Part shown: piece by piece, positions 1 to 11,560 of the stretch
Layout of the letters: every line of letters begins with the position of its first letter
How positions within the stretch are numbered: the first letter of the stretch is position 1
Assembly: GCA_963514095.1 (NCBI GenBank)
Contig: OY741271.1
Coordinates: 5,178,976-5,242,975 of the forward strand
Origin: Eutrigla gurnardus
Lineage: Eukaryota; Chordata; Actinopteri; Perciformes; Triglidae
Direction: 5' to 3'
Length of the DNA: 64,000 nucleotides
The notes under the pieces: generated by a model
Seen by the model: the letters and a program-made list of their open reading frames with translations, nothing else
What the model was told of the DNA's origin: nothing
Databases searched by the model: none
Translations under genes and position numbers: made by a program

Positions 1-3000
1 CAACATATCTACGTGCATGAAGCACTGTGTGGATTCCATAATGTCCATAGGGGAGTAAAATGTCAAAGTCATTCCACAGATAATTAATTACTTAATGGCA
101 ATACTGGATTTTACCTTCACTCGTCAGATATGTTTTTACTTGATTAGGCATATTTTCAGAAATGTTACTATAGCCTCACATAATACATTGTTATTGGACA
201 CCTCGGTCTCACAGCAGGTTGGTGTGTTGGTTCTCAGAATGAAAAGAAAATGCCAATGGAAAGTCAATGTTTTGAAGGACACACAACTTAAATGCATCCA
301 CATATTAAATATTAAGCCTACAAAAGCCAGTCTTAGTGGACGGACAGGGAGATTGATGGGTCCTAAAAGACTTTCAACCATGAGACCGTTGTGGCCTAAC
401 TTTAATGTATTGAAGCATAAGCAGTTTTGTTGCCAAAACCTCAGTAGACTTTAATGGTGTGACTATTTTGTGAACTGCCTTAAAACTGTGTTGTATAAGA
501 ATATAAAATATTATCATATATGAGTATTTTATCCAAATCACCTGATCCGGGAGTACCATTTGTTTATGTTATTGTATATGACATGTTTAATAAATAAATG
601 TTTCAAAAGATAAGGGCAGCAGATAAAATGTGCATTAAATACAGATCCATCATGTGTATTTGTAGTCTTTGTTTAGTCATTACAATTTCAAAGACAGACA
701 TCCATCTGCAGTTTTGTGTGTGATGACTTCAAACTGCCTATTTAGTCTAAAATCCCCAAACTGTTCAATTTAAAGACAGAAAAGCAGCTGATGCTCAGTC
801 CAGAGGAAATGGAAACAGGAAACATAGAGATATTTACTTCATAAAGGACTGAAATAATCAATCAATTATCATAGGAGATGAGTGCATTTCTTTCAACACA
901 AAGATTATCATGATGACAATCCTAGAAGATACTGTTCCACTATGTTGCATGTTGGCTTCCAGCCTTGTTGTCTTTTCTTCAATATGTCTCTTAAAAATGA
1001 GAATTTTTGGTGCGAGGCAGCGGGGGAGAAAGGGGAGGTTAATCCCAGTTTAATACACTGATGCTCAGCCCAGGACCGAGGCTGTGATGATTGTGTTATC
1101 TCCAGCCAACATTTGGGTCTCCCTCAATTTCAACCCAGCAAAATATCTGGGAGAAAGTGCAGATGGAGTGGAGTAAGTGTGGATGCCCGGGGAAAAGTGT
1201 TATTAATAGCTGTAATAGAACTTCCCACAGCCTGCGCGCTCCGCAAAGCTGCCTCTCGTCACTTCCACTGGATTTGTTTGAAGTGCTCTCTCCATCCTCA
1301 CTGTCAACCTTTTTTTTCTTTCAACCAGGCTTATTCTGGACTCCAGGATTGACACCATTTTCCCTTATAGGTTATGCATATCTTTAGGACACAGCATATT
1401 GACTAAACGCTGCCTTAAAGATGAAAATAGCGTGCATCCGTCAGTGTTAATGAGAAACTCATCACAGATCATATATGGCAGATACCTGCCCTATCGTTTA
1501 TATTAACAATCTGCATCATAATTAATTACAATGTATTTTGAAACTATCATACATTTTTACATGACAGTAATCTACTGAATATCCGTTTGCAATAAGATCA
1601 ACAGTCATATTTGTCATATACAGTATCCTGGTGCAGAGATATAATGATACACAGTAGAGGCTTAATTCCACAAATGTGTTAAATATACACACATCTATCA
1701 TTTCTTACCAAATCAAATGTCAGCTGTGTAAGAAAATGTCGACTGGCAAGTAGAAAAGCACCCGTTTGTCGAATTATAAATTGTTTCATTACAAAGATTG
1801 AATTATAAATGTCATGTGCATTTGGTGTTTGGCTGGTTTTAACGGTTGTACAGACATAAAGTTGTAAAAGTAGCGCATGTGGAAACAGTATCTGATGAAA
1901 AATTATAAAGATAAATAGCAGGCCTGTGTTTGTCACAGTAGCCCACACTCACACCTCTTTCATTCAGCCTGAGATCCTGCCAACATGCCACCAAAAACAA
2001 TCCCATAAAAGCAAATGAAATGAATATTTAAAAATACAATCTGAACAACACGAGAGGAAACCTTAAAATCTCATGAATTTGCGCCGCAGGCACCACACAA
2101 CGAAGTGAGCCGCTGAAAGATGAAAGTGAAAAGAAATAAAAGGCTCAATTTAATCTGCTTTAAAGCCCTTCAACAGAATGCATATGCCTGGAACTGTGAG
2201 AGTGAGGGCTGATAGGGGATAAATATATTTCTTACCATGCCTTCAAGCTATTACACCCCTCTCCAACACAGACGCCTATTCAACAGACACCGGTTTCATT
2301 ACCAGCTGTAATAGGCTAAGTCTTCAAATTATTAAATGCCAGGCCCGGCTGACAGAAAGACACTAACTAGGCTGATCTTTTGAAGAACATGAAAAGGAGG
2401 ACAGTTGATAGCGTTTGAAAAAAAAATGTCACCAGCCGAACCAGTGGTCAGGCAACACTGGGAGCTACAGGCCCTAAATCTAATTAACAACAGCTGATTG
2501 TGGCAAAACGCTCCAATCCAACAGTCCAACAAGACAAACAACAAACTGACCCCAGCAACACTAACAAGCACGAAACAAGTTGTATTTACTTCTATGAGAA
2601 AAAATGTTTCATCCATCTGAATCATTAATGCTTGAAAATATTTATCGATAACATTAGCCTATTACAGATCAAATGTAATTGTCAATCATTAAAAAAATGC
2701 ATTCTGCACACTTTTGATTCAAATGTTTCTATAACACGTTTAAGGCAATTGTCATTTGAAATTGTCGTCAAATTGTATTAAATGAATAGGCTACGTTTTG
2801 ATTATCGTGTTGGGGTATTTCTCTGTTTATTTGTATTTGTTGTAAAGTTTGGAGCAGATTGTGAATTTGACGTGAGACGGCCGCTGTGAGGCCGCGGGCC
2901 CCCGGCTCCGCCGGTGAGGGGCGTCCCTGTCAGGCCGCCTCTAATTGATATTGACTGGCACATCGGTCATCTGTCAGCATTGCTTTCAAGGGAGCGTTTA

Positions 3001-3195
3001 AGCAGCGCCACGGGAGCCCGATGCGCTCCGGCGCGCCCCGCCATAAATAATGAAGCGGCTCCTTCCTCTGCTGGGAGAACAGCTTAGAGGAGAAACCCGG
3101 AGCGACAAAGCGCCGTTTAGGACCGATTTGTTGACACGTCGTCGCGGAGACGGTAGTCCGACCCGCGGCTGGCCGTGTGTTCCCCTCGGGCCTAC
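1..3195 (-). other. pax7: pax7 intron 4 (partial), mostly AT-rich
   Basis: Sequence downstream of the pax7 exon 4 donor (GT at 3195-3194). I looked on the minus strand for a paired-type homeobox exon (QRRSRTTF-like) and found none, so the homeodomain exons lie beyond the left edge. The stretch 1-2870 is AT-rich with no recognisable transposon. The stretch 2876-3190 is GC-rich and CpG-containing, unlike its surroundings, and may be regulatory. Short open frames here look like chance. Confidence 0.7.
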
Positions 3196-3907
3196 CTTTG
3201 TCTCCGAGGATGCCGTCGATGCTGTGTTTGGTTTTCTTTTCTCCGTCTTCATCCTTTTTATCACACTCGTCCTCGTCGTCCTTTTTTCCAAATCGAGCTC
3301 GAAGTACACGGCTGATCGAGCTCACTGCGAACAGAGACCGCTTCAGTATGCTATAACAATAATAATAATAGGCTAATAATAATAGTAATAATAATAATAA
3401 TATCAATTATAATAATAATCATAATCGTAATAATAACCATAATAACAATATTAATATAATAATAAGAAGAAGAATGATAATAATAATGTTCATAACAATG
3501 ATCATCATAATAATGATAATAATAATATAGCCTTAGAATAATGACAAACCTCAGACTGAATTTTCAACACCTTTCCCTATTCTTTTGAATCAGAAGCTAG
3601 CGGAGAATGAAGGATTTAATTGAATGCGGCTTACCAGAGGAGGCCTCACCTGAAGGGACTGTGCTTCTGTCACAAACCCCGTCCTTCAGCAGCTTATCCC
3701 GGATCTCCCAGCTGAACATGCCGGGGTTGTCCCGCTTGTACTCCTCTATCCGCTTCTCCACGTCCGGTGTGGCTACCTGCTGCAGGTGGGACCGCGGAGA
3801 GAGTCAGGACACGGGGAAAGAGGACGCCAAAGGCCGCAAACGTGTAAAACACGAAAACGGAAATGAATGTGCAATAGGCTTCTCCACATAAAATTAATTT
3901 AAAATGT

Positions 3908-3953
<46 letters not shown>

Positions 3954-5347
3954 CATTATTATTATCATTATTATTATCCTTGTGCCGTTCTTCTCACCCT
4001 GGGCTTGCTGCCTCCTATCGCTCCGGGCCGGATGGACCCGGTCTCCTGGTAGCGGCAGAGGATCTTGGAGACGCAGCCGTGAGAGACGCGCAGCTGTCGG
4101 GAGATGACGCAGGGCCTGATGCCGTGGTGGGCCATCTCCACGATCTTGTGTCGGATGTGGTTGGGCAGCGGCCGGCCGTTAATGAAGACCCCTCCAAGCT
4201 GGTTGACCCGTCCCTGGCCAAGAGGAGTGGACACTGCGGGCCACACACGGAGCTTCATTACAACACGTCATCATGAGCATGCAGCCTAATTCAAATTAAA
4301 TGCCATTCAGGCCTTTATTATTCGATCAGTGTCAATTGTAGCCTAATAAAGTGTAGTAGCTAAATATCAAAGGTAATGTGCTCCATGTATTAATCGGTGA
4401 CCATTTTGTCAACATATATAAAATGCGTCGAAATCCCCAAAGGAAACCGTGACGGAGTCTGTAACAATAATGTGGGATTTCTTCAAGTGCCGTGCGCCTG
4501 AAAATGCAATAAATGAAAGAGAAAAGGAGAAGCAGGGATAACATTCATCTTTGTAAAACGTGGTGGTGAATAATGCAGCGGACAGAAGGGCTCTTCACCT
4601 CCTCCAGGGTCGGACACACGTGAAGTGCAATCTGCTAACAAGAAGAACCTGAACTTCAAGAAATCCCGCATTCTTTGTTACTGTCTGGTTTTCCTTTGGG
4701 GATTTCGACTCAAAAGTGTTGACAAAATGGATGATTCATAAACGAAGTGCAACACGGGACCTTTACTTTTTAGCCTCGTAAGACAAAATAGGCCTATTAT
4801 TACAATTTTACTAAGACAACAAAGACTGTTTTAATATGTAGGCCAAATAAAATGTTTTAATGCGATTCCTTCACAGCAAAACAAGTTCCAGCCTGTTGTC
4901 AAGCTATTGTCTTTCATGTTTAGCCTAGAAGCTAAGCTAATATTATAATATCTGATTCCAATTGTAGTAAGATAACAAAGATATTTCAATGTGTGACGAG
5001 TTGTTTTAACGTAGTTGTATGCTAAGTCTCATAGTAGACATATAACAACTTACTACAAGTTTAGGAAGATAAGGTCATTACATTTTAATATGTGAAAAAA
5101 AAGAGTTGATTTAATGCGATTAATTCACAGCAAAAAAAAAAGTTAGTGGCCTATTGTCAATCTACGTCTTCACATTTTTAAATTGTGCTCTCATGTTTTC
5201 AGTCTCCTCACAAAACCTGGTGTGTCCAGGTCTAAAAGCCCACCGGGAAGAAGCCCCGTTACCTTCCAGAGGGAATCCGGTCCGCGGGTAGTTCTGTCCG
5301 TGAGCCGGGCGCATCATCCGCGGGACCGTTCCTGGCAGAGATGACAT
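3196..5347 (-). CDS. pax7: Pax7 paired-box transcription factor, exons 1-4 (5' part of gene)
   Basis: Pax7 is a nuclear transcription factor of neural crest, dorsal neural tube and muscle satellite cells; it binds DNA through a paired domain and a homeodomain. Coding exons are 5347-5263 (ATG at 5347-5345; N-terminus MSSLPGTVPRMMRP), 4233-3998 (GQGRVNQLGGVFINGRPLPN, the start of the paired domain), 3779-3650 (rest of the paired domain, ending CDRSTVPS) and 3324-3196 (SSISRVL, an acidic-basic linker and the HSIDGILG octapeptide). Splice sites are GT-AG and phases join exactly: 85+236+130+129 nt, or 193 codons plus one base. The linker with KKDEDGEKK followed by HSIDGILGDKG matches Pax7 rather than Pax3. 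The homeodomain and C-terminus are outside the window. Teleosts often keep pax7a and pax7b; I cannot tell which this is. Introns 2 and 3 are very short (218 and 325 nt). Confidence 0.95.
3357..3537. repeat. Degenerate (AAT)n tract in pax7 intron 3
   Basis: Imperfect runs of AAT/AATAAT with interspersed ATC and GAT triplets, filling much of the 325-nt intron 3. Confidence 0.85.
3776..3783 (-). other. pax7: Tandem (NAGNAG) acceptor of pax7 exon 3
   Basis: On the minus strand the exon 3 acceptor reads GCAGCAG followed by GTAGCC. Splicing after the first AG starts the exon at 3779 and adds a Gln codon (PR-Q-VATP). Splicing after the second starts it at 3776 and omits it. Inclusion or omission of this Gln is a known Pax3/Pax7 isoform difference that alters paired-domain binding. 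The site is visible; its use in this fish is inferred. Confidence 0.75.
3907..3978. repeat. (ATT)n microsatellite in pax7 intron 2
   Basis: About 24 ATT triplets, the last ones interrupted by ATC. On the gene strand this is an (AAT)n run starting about 20 nt after the exon 2 donor (GT at 3997-3996), so the repeat occupies a third of the 218-nt intron. Confidence 0.9.
4234..5262 (-). other. pax7: pax7 intron 1
   Basis: A GT-AG intron with donor GGTAACG at 5262-5256 and acceptor CCCGCAG at 4240-4234. It is AT-rich, and I see no transposon or further exon in it. Confidence 0.75.
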
Positions 5348-5850
5348 TGTACCATTAAACAAGATACAAAAGGAAAAATAAAAGCAAAAAAAAAGGCGGA
5401 CACGTTTTAGACGTCCAGTCCAAGTGTAGACTTGTTTGGTCACAAGTGTTCTGACGGTGGAAGTGACGGGTCCAGTGTGCGGCGGAGCAGGAGAAGCAGA
5501 TTAAACAGGCCGACCAACATGAAAGCGAGCTGCGCTCGAGGAGCGGCGCTCGAGGAGCAGGTTGAAGAGATTCGGCGGCAAAGTGCAGCACAGTGTGAAG
5601 CGACAGCAGGGAGCCCTTACACTGTTAATGTGCTCACAATATACAACTGTCCTGTCTCTCACATGAGCTTATTTAACCGCTGTGAAGGCTGGGCTACACT
5701 CACGGTCTCCCGGGACAAGTCTGGACCAGGCGGGCCCAGCAGGGGGACGGGTCGCGAGCACCGATAGGTTCTTCAGCTTTCTCTATTTCCAGAGAGAAAA
5801 GCTCCAACAAGTTTCATCAGCCAATGGGAACGAAGGGATAAAGACGAAAC
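5348..5850 (-). promoter_or_regulatory. pax7: pax7 5' UTR and proximal upstream region
   Basis: Upstream of the pax7 ATG on the minus strand. It includes a T-rich 5' leader and, around 5530-5562, a CpG-containing stretch with a direct repeat of GCTCGAGGAGC. No TATA box stands out. Plus-strand open frames here have no similarity I recognise. The transcription start cannot be fixed from sequence. Confidence 0.4.
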
Positions 5851-5865
5851 ACGCACACGCACACG

Positions 5866-5912
<47 letters not shown>

Positions 5913-5926
5913 GTACACACACACAC
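5851..5926. repeat. (CA)n microsatellite upstream of pax7
   Basis: CA/CG-alternating repeat: an ACGC-rich start, about 20 pure CA units, then ACGCGT and more CA. It is roughly 0.5 kb upstream of the pax7 start codon. Confidence 0.9.
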
Positions 5927-6707
5927 TGAGGCTCTGCACATTACATGGGGTTGACCCAAAAACCTGTCAAAATGCAATGCAATACGCTATAATGCAATAA
6001 CTGCAATAAACAACAAGTCCTGGTGATACTATGGCGGCACTCCTGTGTGGTCTTTATTTCTTTTATTAGGTATAAGGCCTGCATTATCTACAGCTCGAAG
6101 TAATCAAAACGCCTAACAACAAGAATACGATGCAATAAAATAAACTCCAATGCAGCGCATCTAATAGGTTATAAATAATATTATTATGATTAGAATAATA
6201 ATAGTAATACAACCATGCTGTTTTGACAGCGGTGAGCATATTCTATGTAGGAGTCCAGGTAGATTTTTTAAATATATATTATATATTTTATTAAGGCTGC
6301 ATTCGAAGCCTACATTCAAGGAACGTGTTTATATGTAGCATAAACCTCAAAAACTGTTGACTTTAATTGATGTCCATATATGAATAGCTGTGAGGCTTTT
6401 ATTTCTGAATAGAAACAGAATACTTCACAATTGGCAGAATTGAAGCTTTATGAGTGGAGTTGGAGTTATTCATTATTTATAGGGTTATCTTTCACACAGT
6501 TTTTTCAGACCCAGTTCACCTCTCTCTGTATTTTCCCACCTGTACCTGAACGCTGCTCTTCCCGCTGTAACGTGCGCCACTCAGCGCTGACCATCAGACG
6601 CACGTTCACGCACATGACGTTTTTTGTTTTTTGTTTTATTTTTTTGCGAAATTCACGCTTAAATGTAATATTCGGGGCCACAGAATGACCGGACGACGCC
6701 GTTGGCC
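5927..6707. other. Intergenic, no gene seen
   Basis: AT-rich sequence with short AAT runs near 6175-6215 and a GC-richer patch from about 6540 onward. I see no exon or transposon ends. Confidence 0.5.
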
Positions 6708-6721
6708 GTAACCATAGCAAC
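6708..6721. promoter_or_regulatory. Consensus RFX X-box
   Basis: GTAACCATAGCAAC fits the RFX-family X-box GTNRCC-N(0-3)-RGYAAC at every position. It lies in a small CpG-containing patch (about 6660-6760), 1.36 kb upstream of the pax7 ATG. Confidence 0.5.
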
Positions 6722-8100
6722 ACAGTCCTGCCAGCGTGCGCTCCCCGAGAGGAGAGGATGTGAGTCTGTTAGAGGAGCAGCTCAACATTACAATGTCAAT
6801 GTCGATTGATATGACACGCGTTTCATTTAAATGCACACACATCTACTAAGCGATACTATACACAGTGCTGACTGAGAGTATCATTCGGCAATATTTAGAT
6901 ATATGCAGCAAACTGGATGTCATGTGCTGACATTCCCCGAAAATATAATAATATAATGCTGTAGGGCCTATCAATATTGCTCTCCGTTACTTTTACACAA
7001 AGAAATGGAACTATGCACACAGTTGTGAAACCTTGAAGCACATGTCTAAAAAAAACAACAAAAAGGCTGCTGAATGCTAAACATAATCCCATTGTTTTCA
7101 TGCAAATGACATTTGCATGAAAACAAATAAGGCCCTTTTACAGCAACCATTTTCACATGCAGTTAAACACAGGTGTAATTAATAACATTAACTATGGCCA
7201 TTCCTTTTTAGTTGAGCCGGAGTCCTGGTATTGAGCATGCTGGCTCAATGATCGCTGTGACAAAACAGAACCATGATTCATTTGATCTACTGAACTACAC
7301 CTGTCTTGTGTGAAAAAGCACTATCAATAAATGAGACAATCAATATATAAATAAATACAAATAGAGTCAACATAGTTCATCCCCCAAGGTCTTGTTGTCT
7401 TAATGTGGTATTTTGGACTGATCTTCAATCATGTAATCAATGCTTGATTGATAGTTTTCATATCGAAATATGAGTGTGTTTAATGGGAGTAATTAAGCCT
7501 TTAGCTTTGATGATGTTTATAATGTTACAAACATCAAGGTAGATTTGTGGTATCAACCCAATAATTGCTGCAACGGTTTATGAAACATAACAGGATGGTC
7601 ATCATATACTTCTATCAGAATGTTCTAAGTCCCTTTTACAATTTTTTAATTAGTTAATTCGTTATTTTTTATTTCTGATATGTCCCAGCAAATATTTCCT
7701 GCTGCGTTGGATCAACAAGTCCAATAGCGTGATTTTATTTCAACTCTTTGCCGACATAAAAAAATAATCTTGGTGGTGATTTAGAGGAACACTGTTTAAA
7801 ATAAAGAACTGAATATGATTTTCATTAACTTTGTGTTGTTTAAAGATGTTGTATTTTGGGTTACATAAAAAAGCTAATGTATTTTGTACACTAAATACTG
7901 TTTGTTTGTCTATTACAATCCTCATTAGCAGCAGCTATTCTTCCTGGGCTCCATAGTTAACACAAAGATACATTCATACATATTCATATTGTTGTTATGA
8001 CATTCTTATAAAAAACATCAATCAGGTTTGTTTCTTTTTGTTGTTGCTTGTGTTGTTTTTTCAAACCCAATACAAGCTACAAGAAAGGACTACAAAAGCT
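6722..8100. other. Intergenic, nothing recognised
   Basis: AT-rich, no convincing coding frame, tandem repeat or transposon terminus. Confidence 0.5.
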
Positions 8101-9976
8101 GACAGGTAACCAGTCTATCACAGGGCTGACATGTAGAGACAGACAGGTAACCAGTCTATCACAGGGAGACATGTAGAGACAGACAGGTAACCAGTCTATC
8201 ACAGGGCTGACTTGTAGAGACAGACAGGTAACCAGTCTATCACAGGGCTGACATGTAGAGACAGACAGGTAACCAGTCTATCACAGGGAGACATGTAGAG
8301 ACAGACAGGTAACCAGTCTATCACAGGGAGACATGTAGAGACAGACAGGTAACCAGTCTATCACAGGGCTGACTTGTAGAGACAGACAGGTAACCAGTCT
8401 ATCACAGGGCTGACATGTACAGACAGGTAACCAGTCTATCACAGGGCTGACATGTAGAGACAGACAGCTAACCAGTCTATCACAGGGCTGACATGTAGAG
8501 ACAGACAGGTAACCAGTCTATCACAGGGCTGACTTGTAGAGACAGACAGGTAACCAGTCTATCACAGAGCTGACATGTAGAGACAGACAGGTAACCAGTC
8601 TATCACAGGGCTGACATGTAGAGACAGACAGGTAACCAGTCTATCACAGGGCTGACATGTAGAGACAGACAGGTAACCAGTCTATCACAGGGAGACATGT
8701 AGAGACAGACAGGTAACCAGTCTATCACAGGGCTGACATGCAGTGGTGTGGTGGTAGTTGATGAGGTGGGTGTACTGCTAGGTAGATGGGTAGGTTACAG
8801 AGGAGGAAGTGGGTATACTCTCCCATATATTCCAATGGCTTTCTGGCTGATAGGTGGGTATACTGTAAACCACCAGAAAAAGAAGTGGGTATACCCCGTA
8901 TACCTGCGTATACCCTCCACTACACCACTGCTGACATGTAGAGACAGACAGGTAACCAGTCTATCACAGGGAGACATGTAGAGACAGACAGGTAACCAGT
9001 TTATCACAGGGCTGACATGTAGAGACAGACAGGTAACCAGTCTATCACAGGGCTGACTTGTAGAGACAGACAGGTAACCAGTCTATCACAGAGCTGACAT
9101 GTAGAGACAGACAGGTAACCAGTCTATCACAGGGCTGACATGTAGAGACAGACAGGTAACCAGTCTATCACAGGGCTGACATGTAGAGACAGACAGGTAA
9201 CCAGTCTATCACAGGGAGACATGTAGAGACAGACAGGTAACCAGTTTATCACAGGGCTGTCATGTAGAGACAGACAGGTAACCAGTCTATCACAGGGCTG
9301 ACATGTAGAGACAGACAGGTAACCAGTCTATCACAGGGCTGACATGTAGAGACAGACAGGTAACCAGTCTATCACAGGGAGACATGTAGAGACAGACAGG
9401 TAACCAGTTTATCACAGGGCTGTCATGTAGAGACAGACAGGTAACCAGTCTATCACAGGGCTGACATGTAGAGACAGACAGGTAACCAGTCTATCACAGG
9501 GCTGACATGTAGAGACAGACAGGTAACCAGTCTATCACAGGGCTGACATGTAGAGACAGACAGGTAACCAGTCTATCACAGGGCTGACATGTAGAGACAG
9601 ACAGGTAACTAGTCTATCACAGGGCTGACATGCAGAGACAGACAGGTAACCAGTCTATCACAGGCTGACATGTAGAGACAGACAGGTAACCAGTCTATCA
9701 CAGGGCTGACATGTAGAGACAGACAGGTAACCAGTCTATCACAGGGCTGACATGTAGAGACAGACAGGTAACCAGTCTATCACAGGGCTGACATGTAGAG
9801 ACAGACAGGTAACTAGTCTATCACAGGGCTGACATGCAGAGACAGACAGGTAACCAGTCTATCACAGGCTGACATGTAGAGACAGACAGGTAACCAGTCT
9901 ATCACAGGGCTGTCATGTAGAGACAGACAGGTAACCAGTCTATCACAGGGCTGACATGTAGAGACAGACAGGTAAT
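8101..9976 (-). repeat. Minisatellite, 38-41 bp unit, about 40 copies
   Basis: Tandem copies of a unit containing ACAGGTAACCAGTCTATCAC then AGGGCTGACATGTAGAGACAG. A variant form has GGGAGACATG and is shorter. Blocks of several units are themselves duplicated: 8529-8700 matches 9055-9223, and the block starting near 9605 recurs near 9810. On the minus strand the unit matches the internal part of a dispersed fish SINE/LINE-tail module (TGTCTCTACATGTCAGCC, CCTGTGATAGACTGG), and the flanking module parts are present at 9977-10142. A hAT MITE interrupts it at 8741-8930. Confidence 0.93.
8741..8930. mobile_element. 190-bp hAT-type MITE inside the minisatellite
   Basis: Terminal inverted repeats CAGTGGTGTGGTGG and, read inward from the right, CAGTGGTGTAGTGG. 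Perfect 8-bp target duplications CTGACATG lie at 8733-8740 and 8931-8938. A CAGTGGTG-type end with an 8-bp duplication is the hAT signature. It has no coding capacity. Several tandem units around it lack it and serve as empty sites. Confidence 0.88.
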
Positions 9977-10142
9977 CATCAATAATCATCAATAAAAGTC
10001 TTTAATTAACCTGCATGTCTTTGGACTGTGCAGGATGCTGGAGAACATGCAAGCTACAGAAGGCACACGATCCCAGATTTCGTTCCAGGCTCCTCCAGCT
10101 GTGAGGCGGCGGTGCTAACCGTGACACCACCATGCAGCCCAG
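9977..10142 (-). mobile_element. Head of a SINE-like/LINE-tail dispersed module
   Basis: On the minus strand it starts GGCTGCATGGTGGTGTCACG, contains GTTAGCACCGCCGCCTCACA and GCATGTTCTCCAGC, and ends near ACATGCAGGTTAATTAA, running straight into the minisatellite. This is the usual order in a common fish repeat with a decayed tRNA-like head. Identification rests on remembered family structure. Confidence 0.6.
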
Positions 10143-10296
10143 ATCTAGTTCCTCACAGATCGTGTTTTAATCAGTTGCTTTGAGGTCTCAGGATAATGAA
10201 TGGTCCTGAAGCATGCCAACGAGTGTAACGGCACACACGCAGGAGACTCAACCCACTTTAAAAAGATGAAGCATATTGGACTTCCTGATTGCATGG
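10143..10296. other. Short unassigned spacer
   Basis: No feature recognised between the SINE-like head and the GGAT array. Confidence 0.5.
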
Positions 10297-11150
10297 TTGG
10301 ATAGATGATGGATGGATGGATGGATGGAAGGATGGATGGATGGATGGATGGATGGATGGATGGATGGATGGATGGATGGATGGATGGATGGATAGATGAT
10401 GGATGGATGGATGGATGGATGGAAGGATGGATGGATGGATGGATGGATGGATGGATGGATGGATGGATGGATGGATGGATGGATGGATAGATGATGGATG
10501 GATGGATGGATGGATGGAAGGATGGATGGATGGATGGATGGATGGATGGATGGATGGATGGATGGATGGATGGATGGATGGATAGATGATGGATGGATGG
10601 ATGGATGGATGGAAGGATGGATGGATGGATGGATGGATGGATGGATGGATGGATGGATGGATGGATGGATGGATGGATGGATAGATGATGGATGGATTGA
10701 TGGATGGATGATGGATGATGGATGGATGCATGGATGGATGGATGGATGGATGGATGGATTGATGGATGGATGATGGATGATGGATGGATGCATGGATGGA
10801 TGGATGGATGGATGGATGGATGATGAATGGATGGATAGATGATGGATGGATGGATGGATGATGGATGGATGGATGGATGGATGGATGATGGATGGATGGA
10901 TGGATGGATGGATGGATGGATGATGAGTGACTGGATGGATGAATGATGAGTGGCTGGATGGATGATGAATGGATGAATGGTGAATGGGTGGATGATGGAT
11001 GGATGATGAATGGATGTATGGTTAGATTGATGGATGATGGATGGATCAGTGGATGGATGACAAATGGATGATGATGGATGATGAATGAATGGATGGAAGG
11101 ATGATGAATGGTTGAATGATGGATGGATGCATGGATGATGGAGGGATGAA
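10297..11150. repeat. (GGAT)n array with higher-order repeats
   Basis: Tetranucleotide repeat. The first 390 bp consist of longer units each opening with ATAGATGATGG and carrying one GGAAGG variant. ATAGATGATG occurs at 10301, 10392, 10487, 10582 and 10681, so units are 91, 95, 95 and 99 bp and differ by multiples of four. After 10690 the array decays into GATGATGG and GAATGG variants. All long open frames across it are translations of the repeat. Confidence 0.95.
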
Positions 11151-11560
11151 GAGAAAAGGGCTGTTCGACTGCAGCCAAGATCTTTTTTAATTGTAGTAAT
11201 GGAAGTCTTCTTCCTATGCAGACTGTTATGAATGTATTTATTTTCAAACTACATGAATGAAGATCACATTGTGCTCCTTCAGTTATATGACCTTTTACTG
11301 TTGGCTGTAACATCGTTTAAATGGAACATGGTTAAACAAACAGTAACAAACAGTCATTTTCATGCTACATTACTCCCATCAGACGTCATATGAAAACACA
11401 CACACACACATTTTTGTGTAATTCAGAAATACTGATGCTTTTCATGAATGCTGTAAAATAGGAAGTGGGTCAAAAGATAATTTGGTTTATATATAAAGAC
11501 AACAAATATCAGGCTGTAAATCAAGCATTACAGCTGCATGCTGGTGTAGGTTAGCACTGC
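11151..11560. other. Spacer, no gene
   Basis: Unassigned sequence with a short CA run near 11395-11410. Confidence 0.5.

Noticed and set aside
3974..4289. Plus-strand frames opposite pax7 exon 2
   Set aside because: Antisense shadows of the conserved paired-box exon.
5432..5767. 111-codon plus-strand frame upstream of pax7
   Set aside because: Lies antisense to the pax7 leader in GC-rich sequence, no recognisable motif.
8101..9976. CRISPR-like direct repeats
   Set aside because: Units are contiguous with no unique spacers, the host is a vertebrate, and the unit matches a retroelement module.
10258..11313. Long open frames of HPSI and MDGW repeats
   Set aside because: They are translations of the GGAT microsatellite in several frames; no non-repeat coding sequence.
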